A stretch of 57,306 nucleotides of DNA from Betaproteobacteria bacterium (GCA_016868035.1 VGID01000021.1:1-57306); one strand, 5' to 3'. Shown: positions 49,364 to 56,435, numbered from the stretch's first letter. A program made the numbers and translations. The notes: generated by a model from the letters alone, not told the origin.

Positions 49364-50278
49364 TTGATTGCCGCCCTGCCAAACACCTCCGGAAAACCGT
49401 TTGCGCCAGACCGGGCGCAGGCGTACCTGCGCTGGCGCGAGCGCAAGCTCGCGCGCTACCCGCGCCGCGTCGAGGACCTGATCGTGGAGGTGCGCGACCC
49501 GCGCAATCTCACCGAAAGCGAGGCCGCGGAGATCCAGCGCGTATGTGGCGCAGCGAACATGGCCGTTTATGCGAGCCCGCTTGCGGGCGTCGCCGACAAG
49601 GACATTCCGCGCCGCTTGGGAGCGCGCCTGGGCCTTGCGCGGCTGCTTGCCAACCCGCTTGCAGATGAGGACGGCATCAGCTCGCTCGAAACGGTATCGG
49701 AAAAATCGTCCCGCGGCTATATACCCTATTCGAACCGGCGCCTGCTCTGGCATACCGACGGCTACTACAACACCCCGGAGAGCCGCATCCGCGCGTTCAT
49801 CCTGCACTGCGTGCGACCCGCCGCCGCGGGCGGCGAGAATTGCCTGCTCGATCACGAAATCGCGTACATACTGCTGCGCGACGCCGATCCGGAGTACGTG
49901 AAGGCGCTTTCGGCGCCGGATACCATGACCATCCCCGCCAACTCCACGCCGGGCGCGGAATTCCGCCCCGCCCAGACCGGGCCGGTATTTTCCACCGAGG
50001 CCGGGGTACTTCACATGCGCTACACCGCGCGCACGCGCAGCATCGAATGGCGGCCGGACGACACGACGCGCGCTGCCGTGCAATTTCTCAACCGGCTCCT
50101 CGATGCGGGCTCGCCGTACGTGTTCGCGCTCCGGCTGGCCGGAGGCCAGGGCCTGGTGTGCAACAACGTGCTGCACAACCGCAGCGCTTTCACCGATGAT
50201 CCCGCGCCCGGCCTGAACCGGCTCGTTTATCGCGCCCGATATTGCGATCGCATTGCAGAAAACGTCGCCGCGCTCTGA
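49364..50278 (+). CDS. TauD/TfdA-like Fe(II) oxygenase
   Basis: A 304-residue double-stranded beta-helix oxygenase. The iron ligands are His130 and Asp132 (LLWHTDGYYN) and probably His271 (NVLHNRS), and Arg290 or nearby would bind 2-oxoglutarate (RLVYRARYC). The domain is shifted C-terminally relative to TauD and begins with a basic helix (YLRWRERKLARYP). The start is TTG at 49364; no ATG occurs in frame after the upstream stop, so the exact start is unsure. It is divergent from dsrA and heads a plus-strand group that includes a DsrC-like gene. Substrate unknown. Confidence 0.75.
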   Translation: MIAALPNTSGKPFAPDRAQAYLRWRERKLARYPRRVEDLIVEVRDPRNLTESEAAEIQRVCGAANMAVYASPLAGVADKDIPRRLGARLGLARLLANPLADEDGISSLETVSEKSSRGYIPYSNRRLLWHTDGYYNTPESRIRAFILHCVRPAAAGGENCLLDHEIAYILLRDADPEYVKALSAPDTMTIPANSTPGAEFRPAQTGPVFSTEAGVLHMRYTARTRSIEWRPDDTTRAAVQFLNRLLDAGSPYVFALRLAGGQGLVCNNVLHNRSAFTDDPAPGLNRLVYRARYCDRIAENVAAL

Positions 50279-50313
50279 CGCAGCTCCGTTCACGAGAGAA
50301 AGGCCCGCATCGA

Positions 50314-51036
50314 ATGAAGTACATCCCCCTCAAGTACATCAAGGAAGACCCCTCGGTCGGCAACGCCGACGACAGCACGGATGCGAAAGAGTCGACCGCC
50401 ATGCTCGAGCGCCTGGTCGCCGATCTGCGCGACCGGCTCGCCGGCCTCTCGCCGCAGGCCGAGACGCTGCGGCGTGCGGACCTTCTGCTGCAGCTCGGCC
50501 GCGCCCTCGTGCGCCTCGAAAAACGGCCCGAGGCCTGGTCGGCGGCGCGCCAGGCATTCGACCTGTACCTGGCCGAGCAGGCCTGGGAAGGCGCGGCACA
50601 GGCCTGCGACATCCTGTTCCTTTCCGACCAGCCGCAGTCCCTCGCCGCGCTCGGCCAGGGCATCTGGCTCGCCGTGACTTATCCAGTCGATCCCGAGCTG
50701 AGCGTCGCGCTCCTCCAGCGCGTCGTCGAAGAGACACCACCGGACTCCGACGGTGCGGCGGTGGCCGCTATCACGGCGTACTACCTCGTGGATCTGCGGG
50801 CGAAAGCGCCGCAGCGCGAGCACCTCCTCATCTACGCCAATCAGGTGCTCGCCACGGTCGCGCGCCGCCATAGCAGCGTCGAGGGACAGGAAAGCTTCAA
50901 CCGATGGATCGAGGACATGGAGCTCAACGACCCGGCGCTGTTCCTGCCGCGCCTGCGCAACGTCGTGGACGTGCTGGTGCAGGACAACTGGTGGTTCGAT
51001 CGCGAGGCGCTCCAGGCCGCACTGCCCGTGGCCTGA
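50314..51036 (+). CDS. Helical-repeat protein of unknown function
   Basis: A 240-residue soluble protein, nearly all helical, with TPR-like pairs (ADLLLQLGRALVRLEKRPEA, WSAARQAFDLYLAEQAWEG). After a polar N-terminus (MKYIPLKYIKEDPSVG) the protein is rich in Leu and Ala. No enzyme motif is seen. The start at 50314 has GAGAGAAAGG upstream. It lies 35 bases after the TauD-like gene and only eight bases before the Cas6-like gene, so a joint function with the latter is likely. Confidence 0.7.
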   Translation: MKYIPLKYIKEDPSVGNADDSTDAKESTAMLERLVADLRDRLAGLSPQAETLRRADLLLQLGRALVRLEKRPEAWSAARQAFDLYLAEQAWEGAAQACDILFLSDQPQSLAALGQGIWLAVTYPVDPELSVALLQRVVEETPPDSDGAAVAAITAYYLVDLRAKAPQREHLLIYANQVLATVARRHSSVEGQESFNRWIEDMELNDPALFLPRLRNVVDVLVQDNWWFDREALQAALPVA

Positions 51037-51044
51037 CGGGCACG

Positions 51045-51728
51045 ATGCTCCGGGAAAAACACAACGCCGCCGCGGCAAAATATATCCCCGGCGACATCGT
51101 GGATGCGGTGTTCGCGATCTCCTGCCGCAGCCTGCCGGTCGATCATGCCTACGCGCTGTCCCAGGCGATCCAGGAAGCGCTTCCCTGGTTCGCCGAGGAG
51201 CCCGGAGCCGGCCTGCACCTCATCTACGGAGCGGCTTCGGCAAGCGGCTGGATGCGCCCCGAACGGCCCGATGCCCTGCTGCAACTTTCGCACCGTGCCA
51301 AGCTCACGCTGCGCCTGCCCAGGCACCGCCTGGACGATGCCACCGCCCTGCTCGGGCGCACCCTGCAGGTCGCGGGCTGGCCGCTGCGCGTGGACAAGGT
51401 CGCCATGCGGCCGCTGTCGCGGATCACGACGCTGTTCTCGCGCTGTGTCGTCCTCGCCGCCGCGGGCGACGAAGCCTCTTTCCTGGCCGCCGCCGCCGGC
51501 GAGCTTGAAGCGCTCGGCATCAGCTCGCCAAGATTGCTTTGCGGCCGGGTGACGCCGATCGCGACACCGGCGCGCATCTACCGGGCCCGCAGCCTGATGC
51601 TCGCCGGCCTCACGCCGGCGCACTCGCTTGCCCTGCAGCGGCACGGATTGGGGGCCGAGCGCAAGCTCGGCTGCGGCCTGTTCATCCCCCACAAGGATAT
51701 CGCCGACCTGCGCTCGCGGCCGGAGTGA
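51045..51728 (+). CDS. Cas6/Cmx6-like RAMP protein without CRISPR context
   Basis: A 227-residue protein that resembles the MYXAN-subtype Cas6 (Cmx6): near the N-terminus DAVFAISCRSLPVDHAYALS, then PWFAEEPGAGLHLIYG, KLTLRLPRHRLDDATALLG, and a C-terminal AHSLALQRHGLGAERKLGCG with FIPHK, the Gly-rich loop of RAMP proteins. Cas6 proteins cut CRISPR RNA. No CRISPR array, cas1, cas2 or other cas gene is in the window. It follows the helical-repeat protein by eight bases and precedes a cysteine-free DsrC-like gene. The match is from memory of the family; the activity on RNA is not established. Confidence 0.72.
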   Translation: MLREKHNAAAAKYIPGDIVDAVFAISCRSLPVDHAYALSQAIQEALPWFAEEPGAGLHLIYGAASASGWMRPERPDALLQLSHRAKLTLRLPRHRLDDATALLGRTLQVAGWPLRVDKVAMRPLSRITTLFSRCVVLAAAGDEASFLAAAAGELEALGISSPRLLCGRVTPIATPARIYRARSLMLAGLTPAHSLALQRHGLGAERKLGCGLFIPHKDIADLRSRPE

Positions 51729-51741
51729 CACGTCACTTCAG

Positions 51742-51768
51742 CCACAGGGAACACAGAGATCACAGGGA
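51742..51768. repeat. One-armed nonamer repeat
   Basis: Three 9-nt units: CCACAGGGA, ACACAGAGA, TCACAGGGA. They are close to the left arm of the lexA-imuA repeat (CCACAGAGG, ACACAGAGT, TCACAGAGA). No facing right arm is seen in the 73 bases before the next gene. Confidence 0.75.
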
Positions 51769-51841
51769 AGAATAGAATCAAGAGCAATCGAACTGCAGAG
51801 ATGGGGAGAAAAACAGGAACTTGAGCGCGACAGAGGAGACC

Positions 51842-52183
51842 ATGGCTTACGAAGTGAAAGGGAAGATGCTCGAAGCGACGGAAAACGGCTATCTGATCTC
51901 GCAGGACGACTGGGACCGGGACGCCGCGGAGGTGATCGCGGCCGCGGAGGGGCTCACCCTCACCCAGGACCACTGGGACGTGATCGATTACCTGCGCGAC
52001 GCCTGGTTCAACCACAACGGCGAGCAGCCGAACAACCGCGCGATCCTCAAGGCGATGCAGGAGAAATGGCCCGCCCGCAAGGTGGACAACAAGACCCTTT
52101 TCGATCTCTACCCGGGCAACCCGTCCAAGCAGGCAGGCAAGATCGCCGGGCTGCCCGAGAGCATGCGCAAGGGTGGCTACTGA
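51842..52183 (+). CDS. DsrC/TusE-family protein without cysteine
   Basis: A 113-residue DsrC-fold protein (LTQDHWDVIDYLRDAWFNHN, TLFDLYPGNPSKQAGKIAG). The inner cysteine position is Gly99 and the C-terminus (ESMRKGGY) has none; the whole protein is free of cysteine. It cannot carry sulfur covalently and belongs to the no-cysteine class sometimes called RspA, for which a regulatory role has been suggested. The ATG at 51842 has GAGGAGAC upstream. It is the last gene of the plus-strand group after the Cas6-like gene. Confidence 0.9.
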   Translation: MAYEVKGKMLEATENGYLISQDDWDRDAAEVIAAAEGLTLTQDHWDVIDYLRDAWFNHNGEQPNNRAILKAMQEKWPARKVDNKTLFDLYPGNPSKQAGKIAGLPESMRKGGY

Positions 52184-52192
52184 GCGGTGATT

Positions 52193-52294
52193 GGGGAATG
52201 GGGAATGGGGAACGGGGAACGGTGAACGGTGAACCGACCCGACTTCGTCGGGGAGTTCCTGCTTACTGCTTCCCGCTCACTGCTTACCGCTCAC
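52193..52294. repeat. Heptamer repeat with two facing arms, convergent gap
   Basis: Left arm 52193-52234: GGGGAAT twice, GGGGAAC twice, GGTGAAC twice. Right arm 52260-52294: TGCTTAC, TGCTTCC, CGCTCAC, TGCTTAC, CGCTCAC. The units drift along the left arm as if copied stepwise. It fills the gap between the cysteine-free DsrC-like gene and the S24-domain gene. Confidence 0.9.
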
Positions 52295-52300
52295 TTCATT

Positions 52301-52615
52301 TCAGTCGTAGTGCTTGCGCTGCGAGCGGCGCCGGCCCGCGCGCTGCACCACGCCGCCGCGAATCGTGTACGGAGGCGTGAGCTCGAAGCTGCCGTACTTC
52401 GGATTGAGGGGCTTCAGGAAGCGGCGCTCGCCGTCGAAAACGAGCTGGCGGAAGAAGACGTCGCCCGCGAACTCGACGATCACGTAGGAGCCGTCGCGCG
52501 GCACGTAGCCGGGGTCGACGATGACGACGCAGCCATCGGCGAACTCGGGCTCCATGCTGTCGCCCATCACGCGCAAGGCGTACGGTTCGAGCGTGCTGCA
52601 GCTGTCTTGCGCCAT
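52301..52615 (-). CDS. Lone S24 (LexA/UmuD-like) peptidase domain
   Basis: A 104-residue protein that consists only of the C-terminal S24 fold. The serine is present (VMGDSMEPEFADGCVVIVDP), but at the position of the catalytic lysine the sequence reads VFFRQL, with Arg in place of Lys when aligned to VTVKRI of LexA. No DNA-binding domain is fused. It may be a non-cleaving dimerisation module or a partner of another S24 protein. The last residues (RRRSQRKHY) are basic. It is the last gene of a minus-strand group that starts at 55004. Confidence 0.75.
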   Translation of the reverse strand: MAQDSCSTLEPYALRVMGDSMEPEFADGCVVIVDPGYVPRDGSYVIVEFAGDVFFRQLVFDGERRFLKPLNPKYGSFELTPPYTIRGGVVQRAGRRRSQRKHYD

Positions 52616-52637
52616 CCTGCTCCTTCCCGTCCCTATC

Positions 52638-52928
52638 CTAGCGCCCGCCGCCGGAGGGCTTTTTCTTGTAAAAGCGCACCGGTTTTCCTTCGCGCGCCGG
52701 CTCGTCCGTGAAGCGCGGGCGGCCGCTCTTCGGCCGCCCGGCGGCCGCCGCGAGCTCGCGCTCGCGGGCGCTGATGAGCGCGAGGCACTGGCGCAGATCC
52801 TGGATCGTCCCGTCCGACAGCGGATGGCGCATGCCGTGCGGCGTCGCGGTGTCCTTGATGACGTTGGCAAGCGTGCGCTTCATCGCCTGGAGAATCCGCT
52901 CCTCCATGGAAAGTTCCGGATCGCTCAT
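52638..52928 (-). CDS. Conserved-looking hypothetical protein, 96 residues
   Basis: Not recognised. The first half is helical (MEERILQAMKRTLANVIKDT, then IQDLRQCLALISARERELAA), and the tail is basic and disordered (KPVRFYKKKPSGGGR), as in small nucleic-acid-binding proteins. It lies between a PKHD-type hydroxylase (10 bases) and the S24-domain gene (22 bases), in one transcription unit. The ATG at 52928 is the only clear start. Confidence 0.6.
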   Translation of the reverse strand: MSDPELSMEERILQAMKRTLANVIKDTATPHGMRHPLSDGTIQDLRQCLALISARERELAAAAGRPKSGRPRFTDEPAREGKPVRFYKKKPSGGGR

Positions 52929-52938
52929 TGCGCGTGCC

Positions 52939-53613
52939 TCAGAGATCCGACCACATGCGCATCAGGTTCAAATACGCGGCGTTCACCTGCGCAGTTTCCG
53001 CCGCTCCGGGAGCGCTTTGCAGGAGCTTCTCGCGCGCCGCGTTGAGCCCGTAAAGCAGCTCGCGCTGCGCGGCGTCACGCACCATGCTCTGCACCCAGGT
53101 GAGCGCCACGAGGCGCTCGCCACGGCTGACCGGGTTGACATGGTGGACGCTCCCAGCCGGGTAGAGCACCGCGTCGCCCGCTGCGGACTTCACCGCCTGG
53201 TCGCCGAAGGACGTGCGGATCACCAGCTCCCCCCCATCGTACTCTTCCGGAGCGTTCAGGAACACGGTGACCGCGACGTCGGAGCGGTACATCACCCCAT
53301 CCGCACCCATGATTGGATCGTCGAGATGGTCGCCATAGGCCATGCCGGGCTGATAACGTGCATAAGACGGGCTTGCCGCGTGCAGCGGCAGCGCGCCCGC
53401 GCGATAGACCGGATGGCGTGTAAGGTTTCCCATCACCAGGCGATTGAGCCGCTCCAGATCAGGCGCCCCGGCATCGAGTTCCTGGTTGTTCTTGACGCGC
53501 CGCGCCGCCGAGCCGGCCGATAACCGCCCGTCGACGAAGCGCGCGCCCGCGAGCCACGAGCGCACGAGAGCCAGCTCGTCGGCCTTAAGAACGCCGGGGA
53601 TGGGGAGCAGCAT
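52939..53613 (-). CDS. PKHD-type Fe(II) hydroxylase (PiuC/YbiX-like)
   Basis: A 224-residue 2-oxoglutarate/Fe(II) oxygenase. The iron ligands are His96 and Asp98 (YGDHLDD) and His157 or 158 (AGSVHHVNPVSRGER), with Arg167 suited for 2-oxoglutarate; the positions match PiuC/YbiX well. Homologues often accompany iron-uptake genes, but none is here. The usual ribosome-site region is occupied by a repeat palindrome (53617-53643), so initiation may be weak or controlled by it. The substrate is unknown. Confidence 0.88.
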   Translation of the reverse strand: MLLPIPGVLKADELALVRSWLAGARFVDGRLSAGSAARRVKNNQELDAGAPDLERLNRLVMGNLTRHPVYRAGALPLHAASPSYARYQPGMAYGDHLDDPIMGADGVMYRSDVAVTVFLNAPEEYDGGELVIRTSFGDQAVKSAAGDAVLYPAGSVHHVNPVSRGERLVALTWVQSMVRDAAQRELLYGLNAAREKLLQSAPGAAETAQVNAAYLNLMRMWSDL

Positions 53614-53616
53614 GCG

Positions 53617-53643
53617 TAGAACCTATTTCATATATAGGCTCTA
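53617..53643. repeat. Single REP-like palindrome related to the MITE ends
   Basis: Imperfect 27-bp palindrome, with arms TAGAACCTAT and ATAGGCTCTA around TTCATAT. Its first 23 bases are identical to the terminal repeat of the element at 56432-56703 (shared core AACCTATTTCATATATAGG). It lies three bases upstream of the PKHD hydroxylase start codon and one base after the stop codon of the DsrC-like gene. Confidence 0.9.
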
Positions 53644-53644
53644 A

Positions 53645-53989
53645 TCATGTATCGGCCTGGGGCATGGGCAGACCGGCGAGCTTGCAGATCTTGCGAACCG
53701 GATCGGCCGGAAACAGGCTGTAGATATGCTTCTCGTAGGCCTTGCGGTCGCGGAAGCGCGAGCCCCGGTGCCTGCCCAGCTCCAGCACCAGCTTGTGCAT
53801 GGTCGGGAGGCTTAGGGTCTCCTCGTAATAGTCGCGGAAGTACCAGATCAGCTCCCAGTGGTCCACGTAGAGCTCGATCCCTTCGTGCTGCGCCAGGGCG
53901 AGCGCGAACTCCTCGCTCCAGTCTTCGAGATCGAGCAGAAACCCCTGCTCGTCCGTCTCGATGATCCTGCCGTTGACGTCGAACTGCAT
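53645..53989 (-). CDS. DsrC/TusE-family protein with inner cysteine only
   Basis: A 114-residue DsrC-fold protein (MQFDVNGRIIETDEQGFLLD, YVDHWELIWYFRDYYEETLS, YSLFPADPVRKICKLAG). The inner cysteine is kept (Cys102), but the end GLPMPQADT has no penultimate cysteine. This is the same unusual pattern as in the paralogue at 36790. It lies in the minus-strand group between two Fe(II) oxygenase genes. Confidence 0.9.
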   Translation of the reverse strand: MQFDVNGRIIETDEQGFLLDLEDWSEEFALALAQHEGIELYVDHWELIWYFRDYYEETLSLPTMHKLVLELGRHRGSRFRDRKAYEKHIYSLFPADPVRKICKLAGLPMPQADT

Positions 53990-54083
53990 ACCCAGGCCCG
54001 CCTAACGAACCCACAACAGTATACCGAGGGCCGATCGGCCGCATGGCTGCCATGGCGCGCGTCGATCACCGCTCGCTGGCGGC

Positions 54084-54677
54084 TCACGCAAAACAGATCC
54101 AGGTGGTGGCAATGTACTTGACGCCCTTCCCCAGCATGACCCCACGATGCACGTGGGTCCAGAACGGCGGGAACAGGATCAGCTTGCCCTGCTCCGGCCG
54201 GATCGAGACGCCTTGCAGCGGAAATTCGGTCTCTCCGCCCGGCCCTCTTACGTCGTTCAGGTACCAGATCGCGACCAGCTGGCGCTCGCTGAACGCTCCC
54301 GGACCCGCATCCACGTGCCAATGGTAATACTCTCCGGGCAGGGTGCGCTGCAGGTTGTAGCCGATGTCCTTGAAGGAGTTGGCCGAAAAGAAGGGAAACT
54401 CGCGCGCGAACTCGTTGAATGTCGCCACGAGCTGCTGCGAGAGCGTCCGGTCTATGTCGCGCCAGTCCTCCCGCCCGCTGATGCGCAGATCGGTCGAACG
54501 TTTCACGTCCGGCGCTTCCTCGCTCGCCTGGCCGATGCGGCCGCGATACTGCTGGTCGGCGCGGGCCTCGAAGCGCCGGATCGCCTCGAGGCAGACATCC
54601 GGCGGGAGCGCCTCCGTCACTTCGTAGATGAAGCTGAGGGGCTTGACCTCGCGGATCCGTCCGCTTGAAAGCGCCAT
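54084..54677 (-). CDS. 2-oxoglutarate/Fe(II) oxygenase, prolyl-hydroxylase-like
   Basis: A 197-residue oxygenase. The metal site is His121 and Asp123 (YYHWHVDAG) and a distal His in FWTHVHRGVMLGKG; Lys187 or a nearby residue would bind 2-oxoglutarate. The body (LVAIWYLNDVRGPGGETEFP, KLILFPPFWTHVH) is typical for the P4H/PKHD fold. It overlaps the helix-rich N-terminus VKPLSFIYEVTEALPPDVC. It is three bases after the gene at 54681. Substrate unknown; a protein side chain is possible. Confidence 0.85.
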   Translation of the reverse strand: MALSSGRIREVKPLSFIYEVTEALPPDVCLEAIRRFEARADQQYRGRIGQASEEAPDVKRSTDLRISGREDWRDIDRTLSQQLVATFNEFAREFPFFSANSFKDIGYNLQRTLPGEYYHWHVDAGPGAFSERQLVAIWYLNDVRGPGGETEFPLQGVSIRPEQGKLILFPPFWTHVHRGVMLGKGVKYIATTWICFA

Positions 54678-54680
54678 CGC

Positions 54681-55004
54681 CTACGCGTAGAGCAACTCGG
54701 TATTCTGCATTTCCCCGGTCGCGTCGATATTCACTCCGGTCGCCCCGGGCATGCGCAGGGCGATGTACCCTGCCATCAGCATGGCCGTCGCCTCATTGCC
54801 GTTCATCAGGCTGGTGAGCAGCTTGTCGGCAACGATCTGGCAGCGTTGCAGCCGGTCCGGCTGCTCGACGAAGTGGCGGCTCATCTGCCAGCCCCGGTCC
54901 ATGTCGCGGTCGAGCTTGGCGTGAAACTCGGCCGCCTCCCGCAACAGATCTTCCGGCACCTCGATTGCGTAGACCTGCTCGCCGATGATGGCCTTGAACC
55001 GCAT
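54681..55004 (-). CDS. Hypothetical protein, 107 residues
   Basis: Not recognised. MRFKAIIGEQVYAIEVPEDL at the start suggests a small beta strand pair, then helices (REAAEFHAKLDRDMDRGWQM, LQRCQIVADKLLTSLMNGNE) and a C-terminal MLMAGYIALRMPGATGVNID. It is the first gene of the minus-strand group and its stop codon is three bases from the next start, which makes a functional link to the oxygenase likely. Confidence 0.65.
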   Translation of the reverse strand: MRFKAIIGEQVYAIEVPEDLLREAAEFHAKLDRDMDRGWQMSRHFVEQPDRLQRCQIVADKLLTSLMNGNEATAMLMAGYIALRMPGATGVNIDATGEMQNTELLYA

Positions 55005-55164
55005 CCGCTTTCCCGAAGTCGTCCCGCTGAAAGCTTCCTCCGATTCGCGCGAGGATAGCGCGACCGCAAGAGGGAGACAACCGCGGCGGGCGTGTACAGG
55101 TATTTGAAAACGGCTTCGACATCCCGTACCATGCGCCCGATCAGCGCATCGAGGAGCACGACCG

Positions 55165-55362
55165 ATGACTACCGTCTACTACCAAACCATCGACCGGATG
55201 CAGAAGAAGGGCGTCGATCCCGAGTACATCAACGGCTGGGCCTGCGGTTTTCTGCACAACCCCAAGCGCGAGGAGCAGCGGCTCAACGAGGCCTACGAAG
55301 CAGGCTACGCGCACGGCCAGGAAAAAAAAACCGACGGCTTCGACGCCTGGCTGAAGAAATAG
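55165..55362 (+). CDS. Small hypothetical protein, 65 residues
   Basis: Not recognised. The sequence is polar with a centre INGWACGFLHNPKREEQRL and a helix NEAYEAGYAHGQEKK; the repeated AxxxGY/AHG turns suggest a helical hairpin. A ribosome site GAGGAG precedes the ATG at 55165. The 160 bases upstream separate it from the divergent gene at 55004, so both may share one control region. Confidence 0.6.
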   Translation: MTTVYYQTIDRMQKKGVDPEYINGWACGFLHNPKREEQRLNEAYEAGYAHGQEKKTDGFDAWLKK

Positions 55363-55370
55363 CCCGCAGG

Positions 55371-55799
55371 TCAAGCAGTCTTTTCGGACTGCTCACGCCA
55401 TTTCCTGGCCTCGGCGGCGTCGCGCTCGACGCCCACGCCCTTCTCGTACATCATCGCGAGCGTCGATTGCGATCCCGCGAGTCCCTGATCGGCGGCCAGC
55501 CTGAACCATTTGGCGGCCTCGACGGGGTCCGCCTTCGTGCACTCGCCCTGGAAGTACATGAATCCCAGCCCATGCTGCGCGAGCGCGAATCCCTGCTCGG
55601 CGGCAGCGCGCATCCATTTGACCGCGCTGGCGCAATTCTTCACCATGCCCAACCCGACCTGGGCCATGATCGCGACGCGGTATTGCGCCCGGGGATCGCC
55701 CCGTTCGGCGAGCGGCTGCAGCAGCTGCATCGCCCTGGCAAACTCCTTGGCTTCGAAGGCGGCGATGCCGCTCGCCAACTCCATATCGGGTTCTGACAT
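55371..55799 (-). CDS. Sel1-repeat (SLR) protein
   Basis: A 142-residue protein with three to four Sel1-like repeats: AMQLLQPLAERGDPRAQYRV, AVKWMRAAAEQGFALAQHGL, AAKWFRLAADQGLAGSQSTL, each followed by a YxxGxGV-like turn (MYEKGVGVERDAAEARKW). There is no signal peptide, so a cytosolic scaffold is likely. It converges on the small gene at 55165 and is divergent from the one at 55851. Confidence 0.85.
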   Translation of the reverse strand: MSEPDMELASGIAAFEAKEFARAMQLLQPLAERGDPRAQYRVAIMAQVGLGMVKNCASAVKWMRAAAEQGFALAQHGLGFMYFQGECTKADPVEAAKWFRLAADQGLAGSQSTLAMMYEKGVGVERDAAEARKWREQSEKTA

Positions 55800-55821
55800 G
55801 TTTTGCTCCCGGAATTATAAT
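55793..55821 (+). promoter_or_regulatory. Sigma-70 promoter with palindromic -10 region
   Basis: CTGACA (55793-55798) and TATAAT (55816-55821) are 17 bases apart, 30 bases before the ATG at 55851. The -10 box lies in a perfect palindrome GGAATTATAATTCC (55811-55824), so TATAAT is present on both strands and a symmetric repressor could close both divergent genes. Confidence 0.7.
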
Positions 55822-55850
55822 TCCCGAATAACGTGCATTGACCGGTAACC

Positions 55851-56435
55851 ATGGCCATCATCAGCACGCGCCCTTCCGTGAGGCTGGTAAAGACGCGCTG
55901 GCGCAAGAAAGGCCCGCGCACGCTCGCCGATCGCGCCGGCGTGATCGGCGCGAACATCTGGAAGATCTCGCTCGAGATCTTCAAGCACATGGAAAAGGAC
56001 GGGTTCCGCTTCGGCTCGGACCGATTGGTGACGGACGTGATCTCCGAGTTCATCGCTTTTCTCGTTCAGGTCGTCGACCGCAAAGTCTACGGCAAGTTGA
56101 GCGAGGCCGACCGCGCCAGCCTGATCAACGCCGTCGCCGCCCATCTCGCCACCACCATGGAAAACAACCAGCTCGACCTGCTCGGACCGGGGGACTACCG
56201 CGCGCCCTTCATCAGGCTGCTGAACGAGCGCTTCGGGGATTACGCCGGTTTCGAGTACCCGGGAGGAGAGCCAGGCTATCCGTGCGTGCGTTTTTTCGCC
56301 ACCAGGGTATCCGACGCCATGGCGGGCAGCGACAACAGGTGGGTGGTGGAGCAGATGATGGACATCGAGGCGCCGGAAATGGTGCGCCTGATGGGCAAGT
56401 TGGTAAGCGAAACGGCGGATAGCGCGCCTCTCTAG
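55851..56435 (+). CDS. Conserved-looking hypothetical protein, 194 residues
   Basis: Not recognised. The N-terminus is basic (TRPSVRLVKTRWRKKGPRT), the middle is helical (GANIWKISLEIFKHMEKDGF, LSEADRASLINAVAAHLATT) and the C-terminus has YPGGEPGYPCVRFFATRVSD and helices. There are no membrane segments. The TAG stop codon is part of the CTAG that forms the left end of the MITE-like element, so the element may have replaced the original 3' end. It has a strong promoter. Confidence 0.65.
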   Translation: MAIISTRPSVRLVKTRWRKKGPRTLADRAGVIGANIWKISLEIFKHMEKDGFRFGSDRLVTDVISEFIAFLVQVVDRKVYGKLSEADRASLINAVAAHLATTMENNQLDLLGPGDYRAPFIRLLNERFGDYAGFEYPGGEPGYPCVRFFATRVSDAMAGSDNRWVVEQMMDIEAPEMVRLMGKLVSETADSAPL

